Shown here in pieces: positions 1-7,808 of a stretch of DNA of 64,000 nt. The notes below the pieces were generated by a model. It had not been told where the DNA came from. It searched no databases and saw only the letters and a list, made by a program, of their open reading frames with translations. Each line of letters starts with the position of its first letter. Position 1 is the stretch's first letter. This stretch comes from Marmoricola sp. OAE513 (GTDB lineage: Bacteria; Actinomycetota; Actinomycetes; Propionibacteriales; Nocardioidaceae). The position numbers and the translations under genes were made by a program. The DNA lies in assembly GCF_040546585.1 (NCBI RefSeq), contig NZ_JBEPOC010000001.1, positions 2,914,001 to 2,978,000 on the forward strand. Reading direction: 5' to 3'.

Positions 1-212
1 AAGTTGCTGCCGTCGCCGAGCAGCTCCTCGAAGCGGGCCGCCTCCTGGGGGCTGGTGATGATCAGGATGTCGTTGATCCCGGCCATCATCAGGGTCGACA
101 GCGGGTAGTAGATCATCGGCTTGTCGTAGACGGGGACGAGCTGCTTGCTGGTCACCAGGGTGAGCGGGTGGAGCCGAGAACCGGTACCTCCGGCAAGGAT
201 GATTCCGCGCAT
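1..212 (-). CDS. rmlA: Glucose-1-phosphate thymidylyltransferase, N-terminal part (cut by window edge)
   Basis: The reverse strand from the ATG at 212 opens with [18 protein letters not shown], the nucleotide-binding signature of RmlA/RfbA, then [20 protein letters not shown], which is diagnostic for dTDP-glucose pyrophosphorylases. The enzyme joins dTTP and glucose-1-phosphate to give dTDP-glucose, first step to dTDP-rhamnose for cell-wall glycans. Only about 70 of some 290 residues lie in the window; the gene continues leftward past base 1. The start lies 22 bp beyond the stop of maf, on the same strand. Confidence 0.93.
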   Translation of the reverse strand, partial: MRGIILAGGTGSRLHPLTLVTSKQLVPVYDKPMIYYPLSTLMMAGINDILIITSPQEAARFEELLGDGSN

Positions 213-233
213 GGCGTCAGTCTGCCGTGTTAC

Positions 234-845
234 TCAGGTGACGGAGGCGTTAGTCCAGAACTCGTGCCAGACGAAGCCCAGCTCGTCGAACATCAGACGC
301 AGCAACGGGACCGAGATGCCGACCACGTTGTGCGGATCGCCCGTGATCCCGGACACGTACGCGGCTCCCCGACCATCGAGCGTGAAGGCCCCGGCGACGT
401 GCAGCGGCTCCCCGCTGGCGACGTACGCCTCGATCTCCTCGTCGTCGATGTTGGCGAAACGCACCTGGGTCGCGGCCGACCGGGCCAACCAGACCTCGCG
501 GTGCGTGTCGATGAGGCAGTGCCCGGTGTGCAGCACACCGGAGTTGCCACGCATCCGCCGCCAGCGGTCCACGGCGTCGGCAGCGTCGGCCGGCTTGCCG
601 AGGATCTCGCCCTCGAACTCGAGCACGGAGTCGCAGCCGATGACCAGGGCGCGGGGCTGGTCCGCGGCGACCGCGATGGCCTTGAGCTGCGCGAGCTTGA
701 GCGCGTACTCGGCCGGGTCGCTGAGCTCGACGATGTCCTCGTCGACCCCGCTCACGATGACCTCGGGGTCCAGGCCGACAGCGCGCAGCGTCGCGAGCCG
801 GGCGGGGGAGGCGGAGGCGAGGATCAGGCGGGTCGGTGCAGGCAC
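234..845 (-). CDS. maf: Maf-family nucleotide pyrophosphatase
   Basis: This 203-residue protein starts with LILASASPARLATL, the Maf substrate loop, and has GCDSVLEFEGEILGKP in the middle with the conserved Asp and Lys. The family hydrolyses non-canonical or modified nucleoside triphosphates to monophosphates in the cytosol as a housecleaning step. Length is normal. GTG at 845 is chosen because a TAGGCT -10 element lies 6 nt upstream (852-857), which predicts a leaderless mRNA. It follows accE by 20 bp in the same direction, so it may also be read through from the carboxylase genes. The maf-accE-accD-birA order matches M. tuberculosis. Confidence 0.93.
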   Translation of the reverse strand: MPAPTRLILASASPARLATLRAVGLDPEVIVSGVDEDIVELSDPAEYALKLAQLKAIAVAADQPRALVIGCDSVLEFEGEILGKPADAADAVDRWRRMRGNSGVLHTGHCLIDTHREVWLARSAATQVRFANIDDEEIEAYVASGEPLHVAGAFTLDGRGAAYVSGITGDPHNVVGISVPLLRLMFDELGFVWHEFWTNASVT

Positions 846-851
846 GGGTGG

Positions 852-857
852 AGCCTA
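852..857 (-). promoter_or_regulatory. -10 element of maf (TAGGCT, leaderless)
   Basis: TAGGCT on the minus strand ends 6 nt before the GTG of maf, so transcription should begin at or next to the start codon. It fits the TANNNT pattern seen before many genes here. Confidence 0.6.
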
Positions 858-865
858 CGGCGTGT

Positions 866-1165
866 TCAGCGCGGAAGGCCGCTGGCGCGCCAGCCGCCCG
901 GGCCGTGCGGGTGCTGCGGGCGCAGGCGGGCGTGGTTCGAGGACCAGGCGGGGGTGGGCTTCTTGGTGGGGGCGGCTTCTCCGCCACCCATCGCGGAGAA
1001 CACCGCGACGATGGCGGCGATCTGCTCAGGGGTGGCGTTGGCGTCCACGATGCGGAGAGTGGGTGGGGTCGCCGACACGTCGCTTGCTGACGCCTCCGCT
1101 GGCGCTCCGGCATCACCAACCGACGGGTCGGCTCCGCTCCCGCTGTTCCCTCCTACGTCGGTCAC
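866..1165 (-). CDS. accE: Acyl-CoA carboxylase epsilon subunit
   Basis: The 99-residue product ends in the epsilon-subunit signature: [20 protein letters not shown], then W-x-x-N-H-A-R-L-R and a [12 protein letters not shown] tail. Epsilon subunits bind and stimulate the biotin-dependent acyl-CoA carboxylase (alpha AccA3-type, beta AccD5-type) in actinobacteria. GTG at 1165 overlaps the accD stop by 4 nt (GTGA), so translation is coupled. Residues 1-35 are a low-complexity Gly/Ala/Ser extension. The DNA for this extension shares two exact blocks (1069-1085 and 1118-1135) with the intergenic region before manC near 36.3 kb, so it looks derived from a dispersed repeat. The conserved domain begins near residue 36, and a later GTG could be used instead. 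Confidence 0.85.
   Translation of the reverse strand: MTDVGGNSGSGADPSVGDAGAPAEASASDVSATPPTLRIVDANATPEQIAAIVAVFSAMGGGEAAPTKKPTPAWSSNHARLRPQHPHGPGGWRASGLPR
1069..1135. repeat. Dispersed repeat inside accE (copy 1; copy 2 at 36295-36377)
   Basis: A 17-nt block (1069-1085, tcgccgacacgtcgctt) and an 18-nt block (1118-1135, aaccgacgggtcggctcc) recur exactly and in the same order at 36295-36311 and 36360-36377. Only the central spacer differs. Here the repeat encodes part of the flexible N-terminus of AccE. Confidence 0.7.
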
Positions 1166-2781
1166 AGCGGGATGTTCCCGTGCTTCTTGGCCGGGAGCGT
1201 CTCGCGCTTGGACTCCAGCAGGCGCAACGCCCGGACGATCTCCTTGCGGGACTCGTGCGGCGCGATCACCGCGTCGACGTAACCGCGCTCGGCAGCGATG
1301 TACGGGTTGGCCAGCGTCTCCTCGTACTCGTCGATCAGCTGGGCACGCTTGGCCTCGACGTCGCCGCCCTCGGCCTCGACGGCCGCCAGGGTCTTGCGGT
1401 GGATGATGTTCGCCGCACCGGAGGCGCCCATCACGGCGATCTGCGAGGTCGGCCAGGCGAGGTTGATGTCGGCGCCGAGGTGCTTGGACCCCATCACGTC
1501 GTAGGCGCCGCCGTAGGCCTTGCGGGTGATCAGCGTGACCAGCGGGACCGTCGCCTCGGCGTACGCGTAGATCAGCTTGGCGCCGCGGCGGATGATGCCG
1601 TTCCACTCCTGGTCGGTGCCTGGCAGGAAGCCGGGGACGTCGACCAGGGTGAGGACGGGGATGTTGAACGCGTCGCAGGTCCGGATGAACCGGGCGGCCT
1701 TCTCGGAGGCGTCGATGTCCAGCGTGCCGGCGAACTGCATCGGCTGGTTGGCCACGACGCCGACCGACTTGCCCTCGACCCGGCCGTACCCGATCAGGAT
1801 GTTCGGGGCGAACAGCGGGCTGACCTCGAGGAACTCCTGGTCGTCGAGCAGGGCCTCGATGACCTCGTGCATGTCGTAGGGCTGGTTCGGGGAGTCCGGG
1901 ATGATCGTGTCGAGCGACAGGTCCAGGTCGGTGAACTCCAGGTCGGCGACCTCGTCGTACGAGGGCGCCGGGTCCAGGTTGTTCTGCGGGAGGAAGCTCA
2001 GCAGCGCCTTGGTGTACTCGATGGCGTCGTCCTCGTCGGAGGCCATGTAGTGCGCGTTGCCCGACTTGGTGTTGTGCGTGCGCGCACCGCCGAGGTCCTC
2101 CATCGTGACGTCCTCGCCGGTGACGGTCTTGATGACGTCGGGACCGGTGATGAACATGTTCGACGTGCCGTCGACCATGATCGTGAAGTCGGTGACGGCG
2201 GGGGAGTACACGTGGCCGCCGGCGCAGGAGCCCATGATCAGGCTGATCTGCGGGATGACGCCCGAGGCGTGCACGTTCCGGCGGAAGATCTCGCCGTACA
2301 GGCCGAGCGAGACGACGCCCTCCTGGATGCGCGCGCCGGCGCCCTCGTTGATGCCGACGATCGGGCACCCGGTCTTGATCGCGAGATCCATGACCTTGGT
2401 GATCTTCTCGCCGTACACCTCGCCGAGGGAGCCGCCGAAGATCGTGAAGTCCTGGGAGAACACGCAGACCTGACGGCCGTCGACCGTGCCGTAGCCGGTG
2501 ATGACGCCGTCGCCGTACGGGCGGTTCTTCTCCAGGCCGAACGCGACCGAGCGGTGCCGGGCGAGCTCGTCGAGCTCGACGAAGGAGCCCTCGTCGAAGA
2601 GCTGCTCGATGCGCTCCCGGGCGGTCTTCTTGCCCTTGGCGTGCTGCTTCTCCACGGCCTTCTCGGACGCGGCGTGCACGGCCTCGTCGATCCGTCGTTC
2701 CAGGTCCGCGAGCTTGCCTGCGGTGGTGTGGATGTCGATGTCCTGAGGAACTTCGGTGCCCTGGCCGGGAACTGCACTCAC
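1162..2781 (-). CDS. accD5: Acyl-CoA (propionyl-CoA) carboxylase beta subunit
   Basis: A 539-residue carboxyltransferase of the PccB/AccD5 family. It transfers CO2 from carboxybiotin to propionyl- or acetyl-CoA, giving methylmalonyl- or malonyl-CoA for branched lipids and propionate metabolism. The crotonase-like half sites are visible: [10 protein letters not shown] near 146-154 and GSCAGG at 184-189 in the N-domain, [15 protein letters not shown] near 420-434 in the C-domain. Asp428 in AYDVMGS sits where Asp marks propionyl-CoA preference in Streptomyces PccB (from memory of that family). GTG at 2781 has AAGGAG 8 nt upstream. It lies beside birA, which would biotinylate the alpha subunit, and overlaps accE. 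The alpha subunit is outside the window. Confidence 0.95.
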   Translation of the reverse strand: MSAVPGQGTEVPQDIDIHTTAGKLADLERRIDEAVHAASEKAVEKQHAKGKKTARERIEQLFDEGSFVELDELARHRSVAFGLEKNRPYGDGVITGYGTVDGRQVCVFSQDFTIFGGSLGEVYGEKITKVMDLAIKTGCPIVGINEGAGARIQEGVVSLGLYGEIFRRNVHASGVIPQISLIMGSCAGGHVYSPAVTDFTIMVDGTSNMFITGPDVIKTVTGEDVTMEDLGGARTHNTKSGNAHYMASDEDDAIEYTKALLSFLPQNNLDPAPSYDEVADLEFTDLDLSLDTIIPDSPNQPYDMHEVIEALLDDQEFLEVSPLFAPNILIGYGRVEGKSVGVVANQPMQFAGTLDIDASEKAARFIRTCDAFNIPVLTLVDVPGFLPGTDQEWNGIIRRGAKLIYAYAEATVPLVTLITRKAYGGAYDVMGSKHLGADINLAWPTSQIAVMGASGAANIIHRKTLAAVEAEGGDVEAKRAQLIDEYEETLANPYIAAERGYVDAVIAPHESRKEIVRALRLLESKRETLPAKKHGNIPL

Positions 2782-2993
2782 GCTGACGACTCCTTCTGAG
2801 AACGGGGGATCGGGGTCAATCTAGTGCCCCGCGGCCGGACAGGCGCGACTGCATCCGCACTCCGGGCACGTGCCTCGCTGCGTGGTCGGAACCCGAGCCG
2901 CCTCCCGTGCCCTCGCACTCCTCTCCCCAGGGCTGCGCGCGGCCGGAGCCCGGGCTGCTGACACGCCCCGCCCGGCCGCGACACACTAGGCCC

Positions 2994-3779
2994 ATGCCGA
3001 CACCCGACGCCACCTGGACCCCCCTCGAACTCGATGCGCTCGTCGACGCCGCCGGCCCGAGCTGGTCGGTCTACCTGCACCCGACCGCGACGTCGACGAA
3101 CGCGTTGGCCGCCGAGAACCCCGTCCCGGGGACGATCGTCGTCGCCGACCACCAGACCGCCGGCCGCGGACGACTGACCCGGAGCTGGGACACCCCGCCC
3201 GGGACGGCACTGACCTTCTCCGCCGTCGTGGACCCGGGGCTCGCTGACCACGACTGGCCGCTGCTCCCGCTGGGGGTGGCGCTGGCCGTGGCCGACGGGG
3301 TCACCGGTGCCTCGGGGGTCCGGCTCGACCTGAAGTGGCCCAACGACCTGCTGGTCCCGGATCCGGACGGCGAGCAGCGCAAGCTGGCGGGGATCCTGCT
3401 CGAGCGGGTCACCGGAGCCGAGGGGCGACCGCTGGCCGTCATCGGGATCGGGATCAACGTCGGTCTGCAGGAGGCGGAGCTGCCGGTCCCGACCGCCACG
3501 TCGTTGGCCATCGCCGGGTCCTCGGTCGACCGGACCGAGGTGTTCGGGGCGGTCGCCCTGGCGCTCCGGCTGATGCTCGGGTCGCTGCGCCGCGAGCCGC
3601 TGGCGATCCTGGAGCGGTACCGGACCGAGTGCGACACGATCGGGCGGGAGGTCTCGGTCGAGCTGCCGGACGGAGGGTCGTTCACCGGCACCGCGACCGG
3701 TTTGGACCGGAACGGGCGGCTTCTCGTGGGGGACCAGGCGATTAGTGCCGGAGACGTCCTCCACGTCCGCCCCACGTGA
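2994..3779 (+). CDS. birA: Biotin--[acetyl-CoA-carboxylase] ligase
   Basis: A 261-residue biotin protein ligase that activates biotin with ATP and attaches it to the lysine of biotin carboxyl carrier domains. Motifs run in order: TSTN near 34-37, the biotinyl-AMP loop HQTAGRGRLTRSW with GRGR at 57-60, KWPNDLL at 114-120, KLAGIL at 130-135 and GIGINV at 151-156, then a small SH3-like C-domain. There is no N-terminal helix-turn-helix, so it is the non-repressor type. ATG 2994 is preferred because the catalytic domain begins soon after it and the upstream extension is low complexity. It is divergent from accD, with about 210 bp between that holds the promoters. Confidence 0.93.
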   Translation: MPTPDATWTPLELDALVDAAGPSWSVYLHPTATSTNALAAENPVPGTIVVADHQTAGRGRLTRSWDTPPGTALTFSAVVDPGLADHDWPLLPLGVALAVADGVTGASGVRLDLKWPNDLLVPDPDGEQRKLAGILLERVTGAEGRPLAVIGIGINVGLQEAELPVPTATSLAIAGSSVDRTEVFGAVALALRLMLGSLRREPLAILERYRTECDTIGREVSVELPDGGSFTGTATGLDRNGRLLVGDQAISAGDVLHVRPT

Positions 3780-3791
3780 CATGATTCGCCC

Positions 3792-4292
3792 GTGGTCAAA
3801 AACACCCTGAATCCCGGCGAGAGCATCGTCTTCTCGACCCGGACCCATGTGAAGGCGCTGTTCCTCCCGGCGTTCATCCTGATCGTCGTCGCAGGCGCTG
3901 CCGGCTACCTGGCCAGCCTGCCGTCCAGCGAGAACGACAACCGGAAGGCGATCTGGATCGCGATCGCAGTCGTCGCGGCGGCGCTCATCGTGTGGTTCTG
4001 CCTGCGGCCGTTCCTGACCTGGCTGACCGCGACCTACACCGTCACGAACCGACGGCTGACCACCCACCAGGGCGTGATCACCCGCACCGGTCACGACATC
4101 CAGCTCACCCGGATCAGTGACGTCTCCTACGAGAAGGGTCTGGTCGACCGGCTCTTCGGGTGCGGCACCCTGGTGATCTCCGACGCCAGCGACCTGGGCG
4201 TGAAGCTGCCCGACGTCCCGAAGGTCGCCGAGCGCCAGCGGATCATCTCGGACCTGCTGTACCAGCGCGACGCCAACAATGACGGGACCTGA
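3792..4292 (+). CDS. PH-domain membrane protein (bPH2/DUF304 type)
   Basis: A 166-residue protein with two hydrophobic segments near 22-43 and 52-72, followed by YTVTNRRLTTHQGVITR and IQLTRISDVSYEKGLVDRLF, the pattern of bacterial PH-like DUF304 domains. The loop GCGTLVISDAS completes the fold. It is an inner-membrane protein with a cytosolic domain; its molecular role is unknown. The orthologous slot in M. tuberculosis (Rv3278c) is also between birA and purK. The GTG start at 3792 has CATGAT about 6 nt upstream, a weak leaderless -10. The 3' end overlaps the cyclase gene by 14 nt, suggesting co-translation. Confidence 0.82.
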   Translation: MVKNTLNPGESIVFSTRTHVKALFLPAFILIVVAGAAGYLASLPSSENDNRKAIWIAIAVVAAALIVWFCLRPFLTWLTATYTVTNRRLTTHQGVITRTGHDIQLTRISDVSYEKGLVDRLFGCGTLVISDASDLGVKLPDVPKVAERQRIISDLLYQRDANNDGT

Positions 4293-5289
4293 GCCGACCG
4301 ACCAGGACGGTCCGTCGATCTCCGACCTCGAGACGGCGATCCTCGGCGAGGCACCTTCCCTGCGGGGCAGCGAGATCGCCGCCGCCTCCGGCATGTCCAA
4401 CGACGAGGCGCGTCGGCTGTGGCGCGCCCTCGGCTTCCCCGACGCGGCGAACCAGACCGCGTTCAACACCGCCGACGTCGAGGCGCTCCAGCTGGTCAAG
4501 CGCACGGTCGCCGAGTCCGGCATCGACTTCGAGACCATGCTCCGGCTGACCCGCGCGATCGGGCACACGGTCGCGCGGCTCGCCGACTGGCAGATGGCCA
4601 CGATCTCCACCGCGTTGGAGGAGTTCTCCGGCAACGACCTGAACACCCCCGAGGCGCTGGCCTCGGCCATGCACCTGGTCGAGACCCAGGTGCCGCACTT
4701 CGACCATCTGCTCGTCTACGCCTGGCGCCGTCACCTCGCCGCCGCCGTGGGCCGGATCGAGATGCTCGGCTCGAACGACGAGGACCTGCACGTCGCCCAG
4801 GCGACCGTCGGGTTCGCCGACCTGGTCTCGTTCACCGCGCTGAGCAACGAGCTCGACGAGCACCAGATCGGCGAGCTGGTCGAGGTCTTCGAGACCCGGT
4901 GCAGCGACATCATCGCCGACCACAACGGCCGGGTGATCAAGACGCTGGGCGACTCGGTGCTGTTCCTCGAGAACGACCCCGTGCAGGCCATCGACATCGC
5001 CCTGGACATCATCGCGGTGATCGGCGGCGACGAGCGGTTGCCCGACGTCCGACTCGGTCTGGCGACCGGACCCGTCGTGCTGCGCATGGGCGACGTCTAC
5101 GGCCCGCCGGTCAACCTCGCCGCCCGGTTCACCGCGGTCGCGCGCCGCAACCGGGTGATCATCGACGACCGCACGGCCGAGCTGCTGCCGCCGACGGACT
5201 TCGAGACCCGTCCGCTGCCGGCCAGGCCGATCCGCGGGTTCGGGGACATCGAGCCGGTGACGGTGCGCAGGACCCGGCCGCGCCACTAG
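4279..5289 (+). CDS. Class III adenylate cyclase with N-terminal regulatory domain
   Basis: A 336-residue soluble cyclase making cAMP from ATP. Residues 1-160 form a helical regulatory region resembling the autoinhibitory domain of mycobacterial Rv1264-type enzymes. The catalytic domain spans about 165-325. All six canonical residues can be placed: metal ligands Asp181 (GFADLVSFT) and Asp225 (KTLGDSV), adenine-selecting Lys221 and Asp272, and transition-state Asn279 and Arg283 (NLAARF). An active ATP-specific cyclase is therefore expected, working as a dimer. It overlaps the PH-protein gene by 14 nt. In Rv1264 the N-domain confers pH response; whether that holds here is inference. Confidence 0.88.
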   Translation: MTGPEPTDQDGPSISDLETAILGEAPSLRGSEIAAASGMSNDEARRLWRALGFPDAANQTAFNTADVEALQLVKRTVAESGIDFETMLRLTRAIGHTVARLADWQMATISTALEEFSGNDLNTPEALASAMHLVETQVPHFDHLLVYAWRRHLAAAVGRIEMLGSNDEDLHVAQATVGFADLVSFTALSNELDEHQIGELVEVFETRCSDIIADHNGRVIKTLGDSVLFLENDPVQAIDIALDIIAVIGGDERLPDVRLGLATGPVVLRMGDVYGPPVNLAARFTAVARRNRVIIDDRTAELLPPTDFETRPLPARPIRGFGDIEPVTVRRTRPRH

Positions 5290-5336
5290 TCCTCCCGATC
5301 GTCGGGCCTGTTTCCGGTCGTCGAGGTTCCCCCGGT

Positions 5337-5400
5337 CGTCGAGCTTGCCGAGACGTGGTGAGCCTGGCGCCTAGGTCACCACATCTCGGCAAGCTCGACG
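5337..5400. repeat. Palindromic repeat family 1, copy 1
   Basis: Two 25-nt arms (5337-5361 and 5376-5400) pair at 24 of 25 positions around a 14-nt loop. Related sequence occurs at 37531-37595 (full hairpin) and 62703-62730 (left arm only). It sits between the convergent ends of the cyclase gene and mug and could serve as a bidirectional terminator. Confidence 0.8.
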
Positions 5401-5411
5401 AACGGGCCGGT

Positions 5412-5978
5412 TCAGAGAACTCCGGCCTCGCGCGCGGGCTCGGCGTACGCCGCGGCCAGCGACGCTGCGGTCTCGTGGGCGTTGAGGCCCGACGGGTTCG
5501 GCACCACCCAGAGCACGGCGCCGCCGAACACCCCCGGCTGCCGTCCGGGCTTCGCAGCAGGAACCTTGAACGCCGACCGGTACGCCGTGATCCCGGCGAC
5601 CGCGACGACCGCCGGCTTCCGCTCGACCACGAAGGCGTGCAGCCGCTTCCCGCCCTCGCGCAGCTCGGCAGGACTCAGCTCGTCGGCGCGGGCCGTCGCC
5701 CGGCGGACCAGGTTGGTCAGTCCGAGACCGCGACCGGTGAAGTGCTCGCGGTCGGCAGCGGTCATGCCGGTCACCGGGTCGATCGGCTCGGTGATGATCC
5801 CGGCGGCGTACAGGGCGGGGTAGAAGCGGTTGGACGGGTGCGCGAAGTGGGTCTGCACCGCGGCGGTCCAGAGCCCCGGGTTGATGCCGACGAAGAGCAG
5901 CCGGAGGTCTTCGCCGTACAGGTCGGGGACCTCGGTGTCGCGGAACGCGTCCAGCTCGGCACGGGTGAAGGCAACCAC
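5412..5978 (-). CDS. mug: G/U mismatch-specific uracil-DNA glycosylase
   Basis: A 188-residue enzyme of the MUG/TDG family that removes uracil or ethenocytosine opposite guanine in base-excision repair. The active-site segment GINPGLWTAA near 31-40 with HFAHPSNRFYPAL after it, and VVPNPSGLNAH near 158-168, are the two family motifs; Asn33 aligns with the catalytic Asn. The GTG at 5978 is chosen because TAGGCT (5986-5991) lies 7 nt upstream and the family begins there. An upstream extension in the same frame is low-complexity and antisense to purK. It is divergent from purK with only 27 bp between starts. Confidence 0.9.
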   Translation of the reverse strand: MVAFTRAELDAFRDTEVPDLYGEDLRLLFVGINPGLWTAAVQTHFAHPSNRFYPALYAAGIITEPIDPVTGMTAADREHFTGRGLGLTNLVRRATARADELSPAELREGGKRLHAFVVERKPAVVAVAGITAYRSAFKVPAAKPGRQPGVFGGAVLWVVPNPSGLNAHETAASLAAAYAEPAREAGVL

Positions 5979-5985
5979 GGGTGCC

Positions 5986-5991
5986 AGCCTA
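5986..5991 (-). promoter_or_regulatory. -10 element of mug (TAGGCT, leaderless)
   Basis: Seven nt before the mug GTG. It sits 2 bp from the oppositely oriented -10 of purK, so the two promoters overlap. Confidence 0.6.
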
Positions 5992-5993
5992 GA

Positions 5994-5999
5994 TAGTCT
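5994..5999 (+). promoter_or_regulatory. -10 element of purK (TAGTCT, leaderless)
   Basis: TAGTCT ends 6 nt before GTG 6006, predicting a leaderless purKE mRNA. It is back to back with the mug -10. Confidence 0.6.
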
Positions 6000-6005
6000 T
6001 CGCCT

Positions 6006-7193
6006 GTGCCTGCCCCCTCGACCCCGCTGAGCCTCGCCCCCAAGATCGCCGTCATCGGCGGCGGCCAGCTGGCCCGGATGATGGCCGAGCCCGCCGCGGC
6101 GCTCGGTCTTCCGCTGCGTCTGCTCGCCGAGGCCGAGGGCGTCTCCGCGGCCCAGGTGATCCCCGACCACGAGGTCGGCGACCACACCTCGCTGGCGGAC
6201 CTGCGTCGGATCACCGCGGGCTGCGCCGCGGTCACCTTCGACCACGAGCACGTGCCCAACGACCACCTGCGCGCGCTCGCCGCCGACGGCATCGCCGTCC
6301 ACCCCGGGCCCGACGCCCTGGTGCACGCCCAGGACAAGGGCGTCATGCGCGAGGTGCTCGGCCGCCTGGGCATCCCGTGCCCGCGCAACGCAATCGTCAC
6401 CGACGCTGCCGGCGTGGCGGAGTTCGGTTTTCCGTGCGTCATCAAGACCACCCGCGGCGGGTACGACGGCAAGGGCGTCTGGTTCGTGAAGACGGAGGCC
6501 GACTGCGCCGACGCCTTCGAGACCGCCGCTCGCGCCGGCGTCGAGATCCTCGCCGAGGAGCTGGTCGACTTCCGTCGGGAGCTGTCGGCCCTGGTGGCGC
6601 GCTCACCCTCGGGGCAGGTTGCCGCCTGGCCCGTGGTGGCCTCCGAGCAGCGCGACGGGATCTGTCGCGAGGTGATCGCGCCCGCGCCGGACCTGTCCGC
6701 CGAGCTGTCTACGCAGGCCCAGCAGATCGCGATGACGATCGCCGGGGAGCTCGACGTCACCGGGGTGCTTGCCGTCGAGCTGTTCGAGACCAACGACGGC
6801 CGGATCCTCGTCAACGAGCTGGCGATGCGTCCGCACAACACCGGGCACTGGACCCAGGACGGCTCGGTGACCTCGCAGTTCGAGAACCACCTGCGGGCCG
6901 TCCTCGACCTGCCGCTGGGAGCCCCCGACGCGCGCGCCCGCTGGACGGTGATGGTGAACATCCTGGGTGGCCCTGGTGACAGCACGGCCTCCGTCGCCCG
7001 CCTGTACGACGGCTACCCGCACGCGATGGCCCGGGACCCGTTCCTGCGGGTCCACCTGTACGGCAAGGAGCTGCGGCCCGGCCGCAAGGTCGGCCACGTC
7101 AACGCGTACGGCGACGACCTCGAGGACTGCTTGGAGCGAGCACGCCATGCGGCAGCATGGTTCGCAGGTGAACTAGGAGAAGAGAGCGAATGA
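6006..7193 (+). CDS. purK: N5-carboxyaminoimidazole ribonucleotide synthase
   Basis: A 395-residue ATP-grasp enzyme that carboxylates AIR with bicarbonate and ATP in purine synthesis. The N-domain holds [13 protein letters not shown]. The ATP-grasp core has [18 protein letters not shown], then [16 protein letters not shown] and the metal site [26 protein letters not shown]. Length is normal for PurK. GTG 6006 is supported by the -10 just upstream. The stop overlaps purE by 4 nt (ATGA), so the two are translationally coupled and act in consecutive steps. Confidence 0.96.
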   Translation: MPAPSTPLSLAPKIAVIGGGQLARMMAEPAAALGLPLRLLAEAEGVSAAQVIPDHEVGDHTSLADLRRITAGCAAVTFDHEHVPNDHLRALAADGIAVHPGPDALVHAQDKGVMREVLGRLGIPCPRNAIVTDAAGVAEFGFPCVIKTTRGGYDGKGVWFVKTEADCADAFETAARAGVEILAEELVDFRRELSALVARSPSGQVAAWPVVASEQRDGICREVIAPAPDLSAELSTQAQQIAMTIAGELDVTGVLAVELFETNDGRILVNELAMRPHNTGHWTQDGSVTSQFENHLRAVLDLPLGAPDARARWTVMVNILGGPGDSTASVARLYDGYPHAMARDPFLRVHLYGKELRPGRKVGHVNAYGDDLEDCLERARHAAAWFAGELGEESE

Positions 7194-7717
7194 GCGACGC
7201 AGCGCCCCGGGTGGGCATCGTGATGGGCTCGGACTCCGACTGGCCGGTGATGAAGGCCGCGGGGGAGGCCCTCGCCGAGTTCGGCATCTCCTACGAGGCC
7301 GACGTCGTCTCGGCGCACCGGATGCCCGAGGAGATGATCGCCTACGGCCGTGATGCCGCCGGGCGTGGGATCGAGGTGATCATCGCCGGTGCCGGGGGTG
7401 CTGCTCACCTGCCCGGAATGCTCGCCTCGGTGACGCCGCTGCCGGTGATCGGCGTCCCGGTCCCGCTGAAGTACCTCGACGGGATGGACTCGCTGCTCTC
7501 GATCGTGCAGATGCCGGCCGGCGTCCCGGTCGCCACGGTGGCGGTCGGCAACGCCCGCAACGCCGGTCTGCTCGCCGTACGGATCCTCGCCTCGGGCGAC
7601 CCGGAGCTGCAGCAGAAGATGGTCGAGTTCCAGGCCGATCTGAAGGCCTCGGCGCACGAGAAGGGCAAGGTCGTGCGCGACCAGTCCGGCTCGACGCCGC
7701 GCAAGCTGGGGTTCTGA
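7190..7717 (+). CDS. purE: N5-carboxyaminoimidazole ribonucleotide mutase
   Basis: A 175-residue class I PurE that converts N5-CAIR to CAIR, the step after PurK. The family core is intact: [66 protein letters not shown] and NARNAGLLA. The SAHR histidine is the catalytic acid/base. It starts inside the end of purK and has no separate promoter visible. The next gene begins about 90 bp downstream after a weak inverted repeat (7735-7757). Confidence 0.96.
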   Translation: MSDAAPRVGIVMGSDSDWPVMKAAGEALAEFGISYEADVVSAHRMPEEMIAYGRDAAGRGIEVIIAGAGGAAHLPGMLASVTPLPVIGVPVPLKYLDGMDSLLSIVQMPAGVPVATVAVGNARNAGLLAVRILASGDPELQQKMVEFQADLKASAHEKGKVVRDQSGSTPRKLGF

Positions 7718-7808
7718 CCGCGATTTCGGACAAACTTCGCGCCTTCGGTGTGCGAAGGTTGCTGCTTACCTGTCCGTGCGGGAACAGGTCGACACGACGG
7801 GGTGTGCA

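Noticed and set aside
145-2799. Very long open frame opposite maf, accE and accD
   Set aside because: It is a high-GC antisense shadow: composition is low-complexity, it has no family motifs and runs against three recognisable genes.
5979-6326. Longer N-terminus for mug
   Set aside because: The extension is antisense to purK and low complexity; the glycosylase fold starts at the GTG next to the -10.
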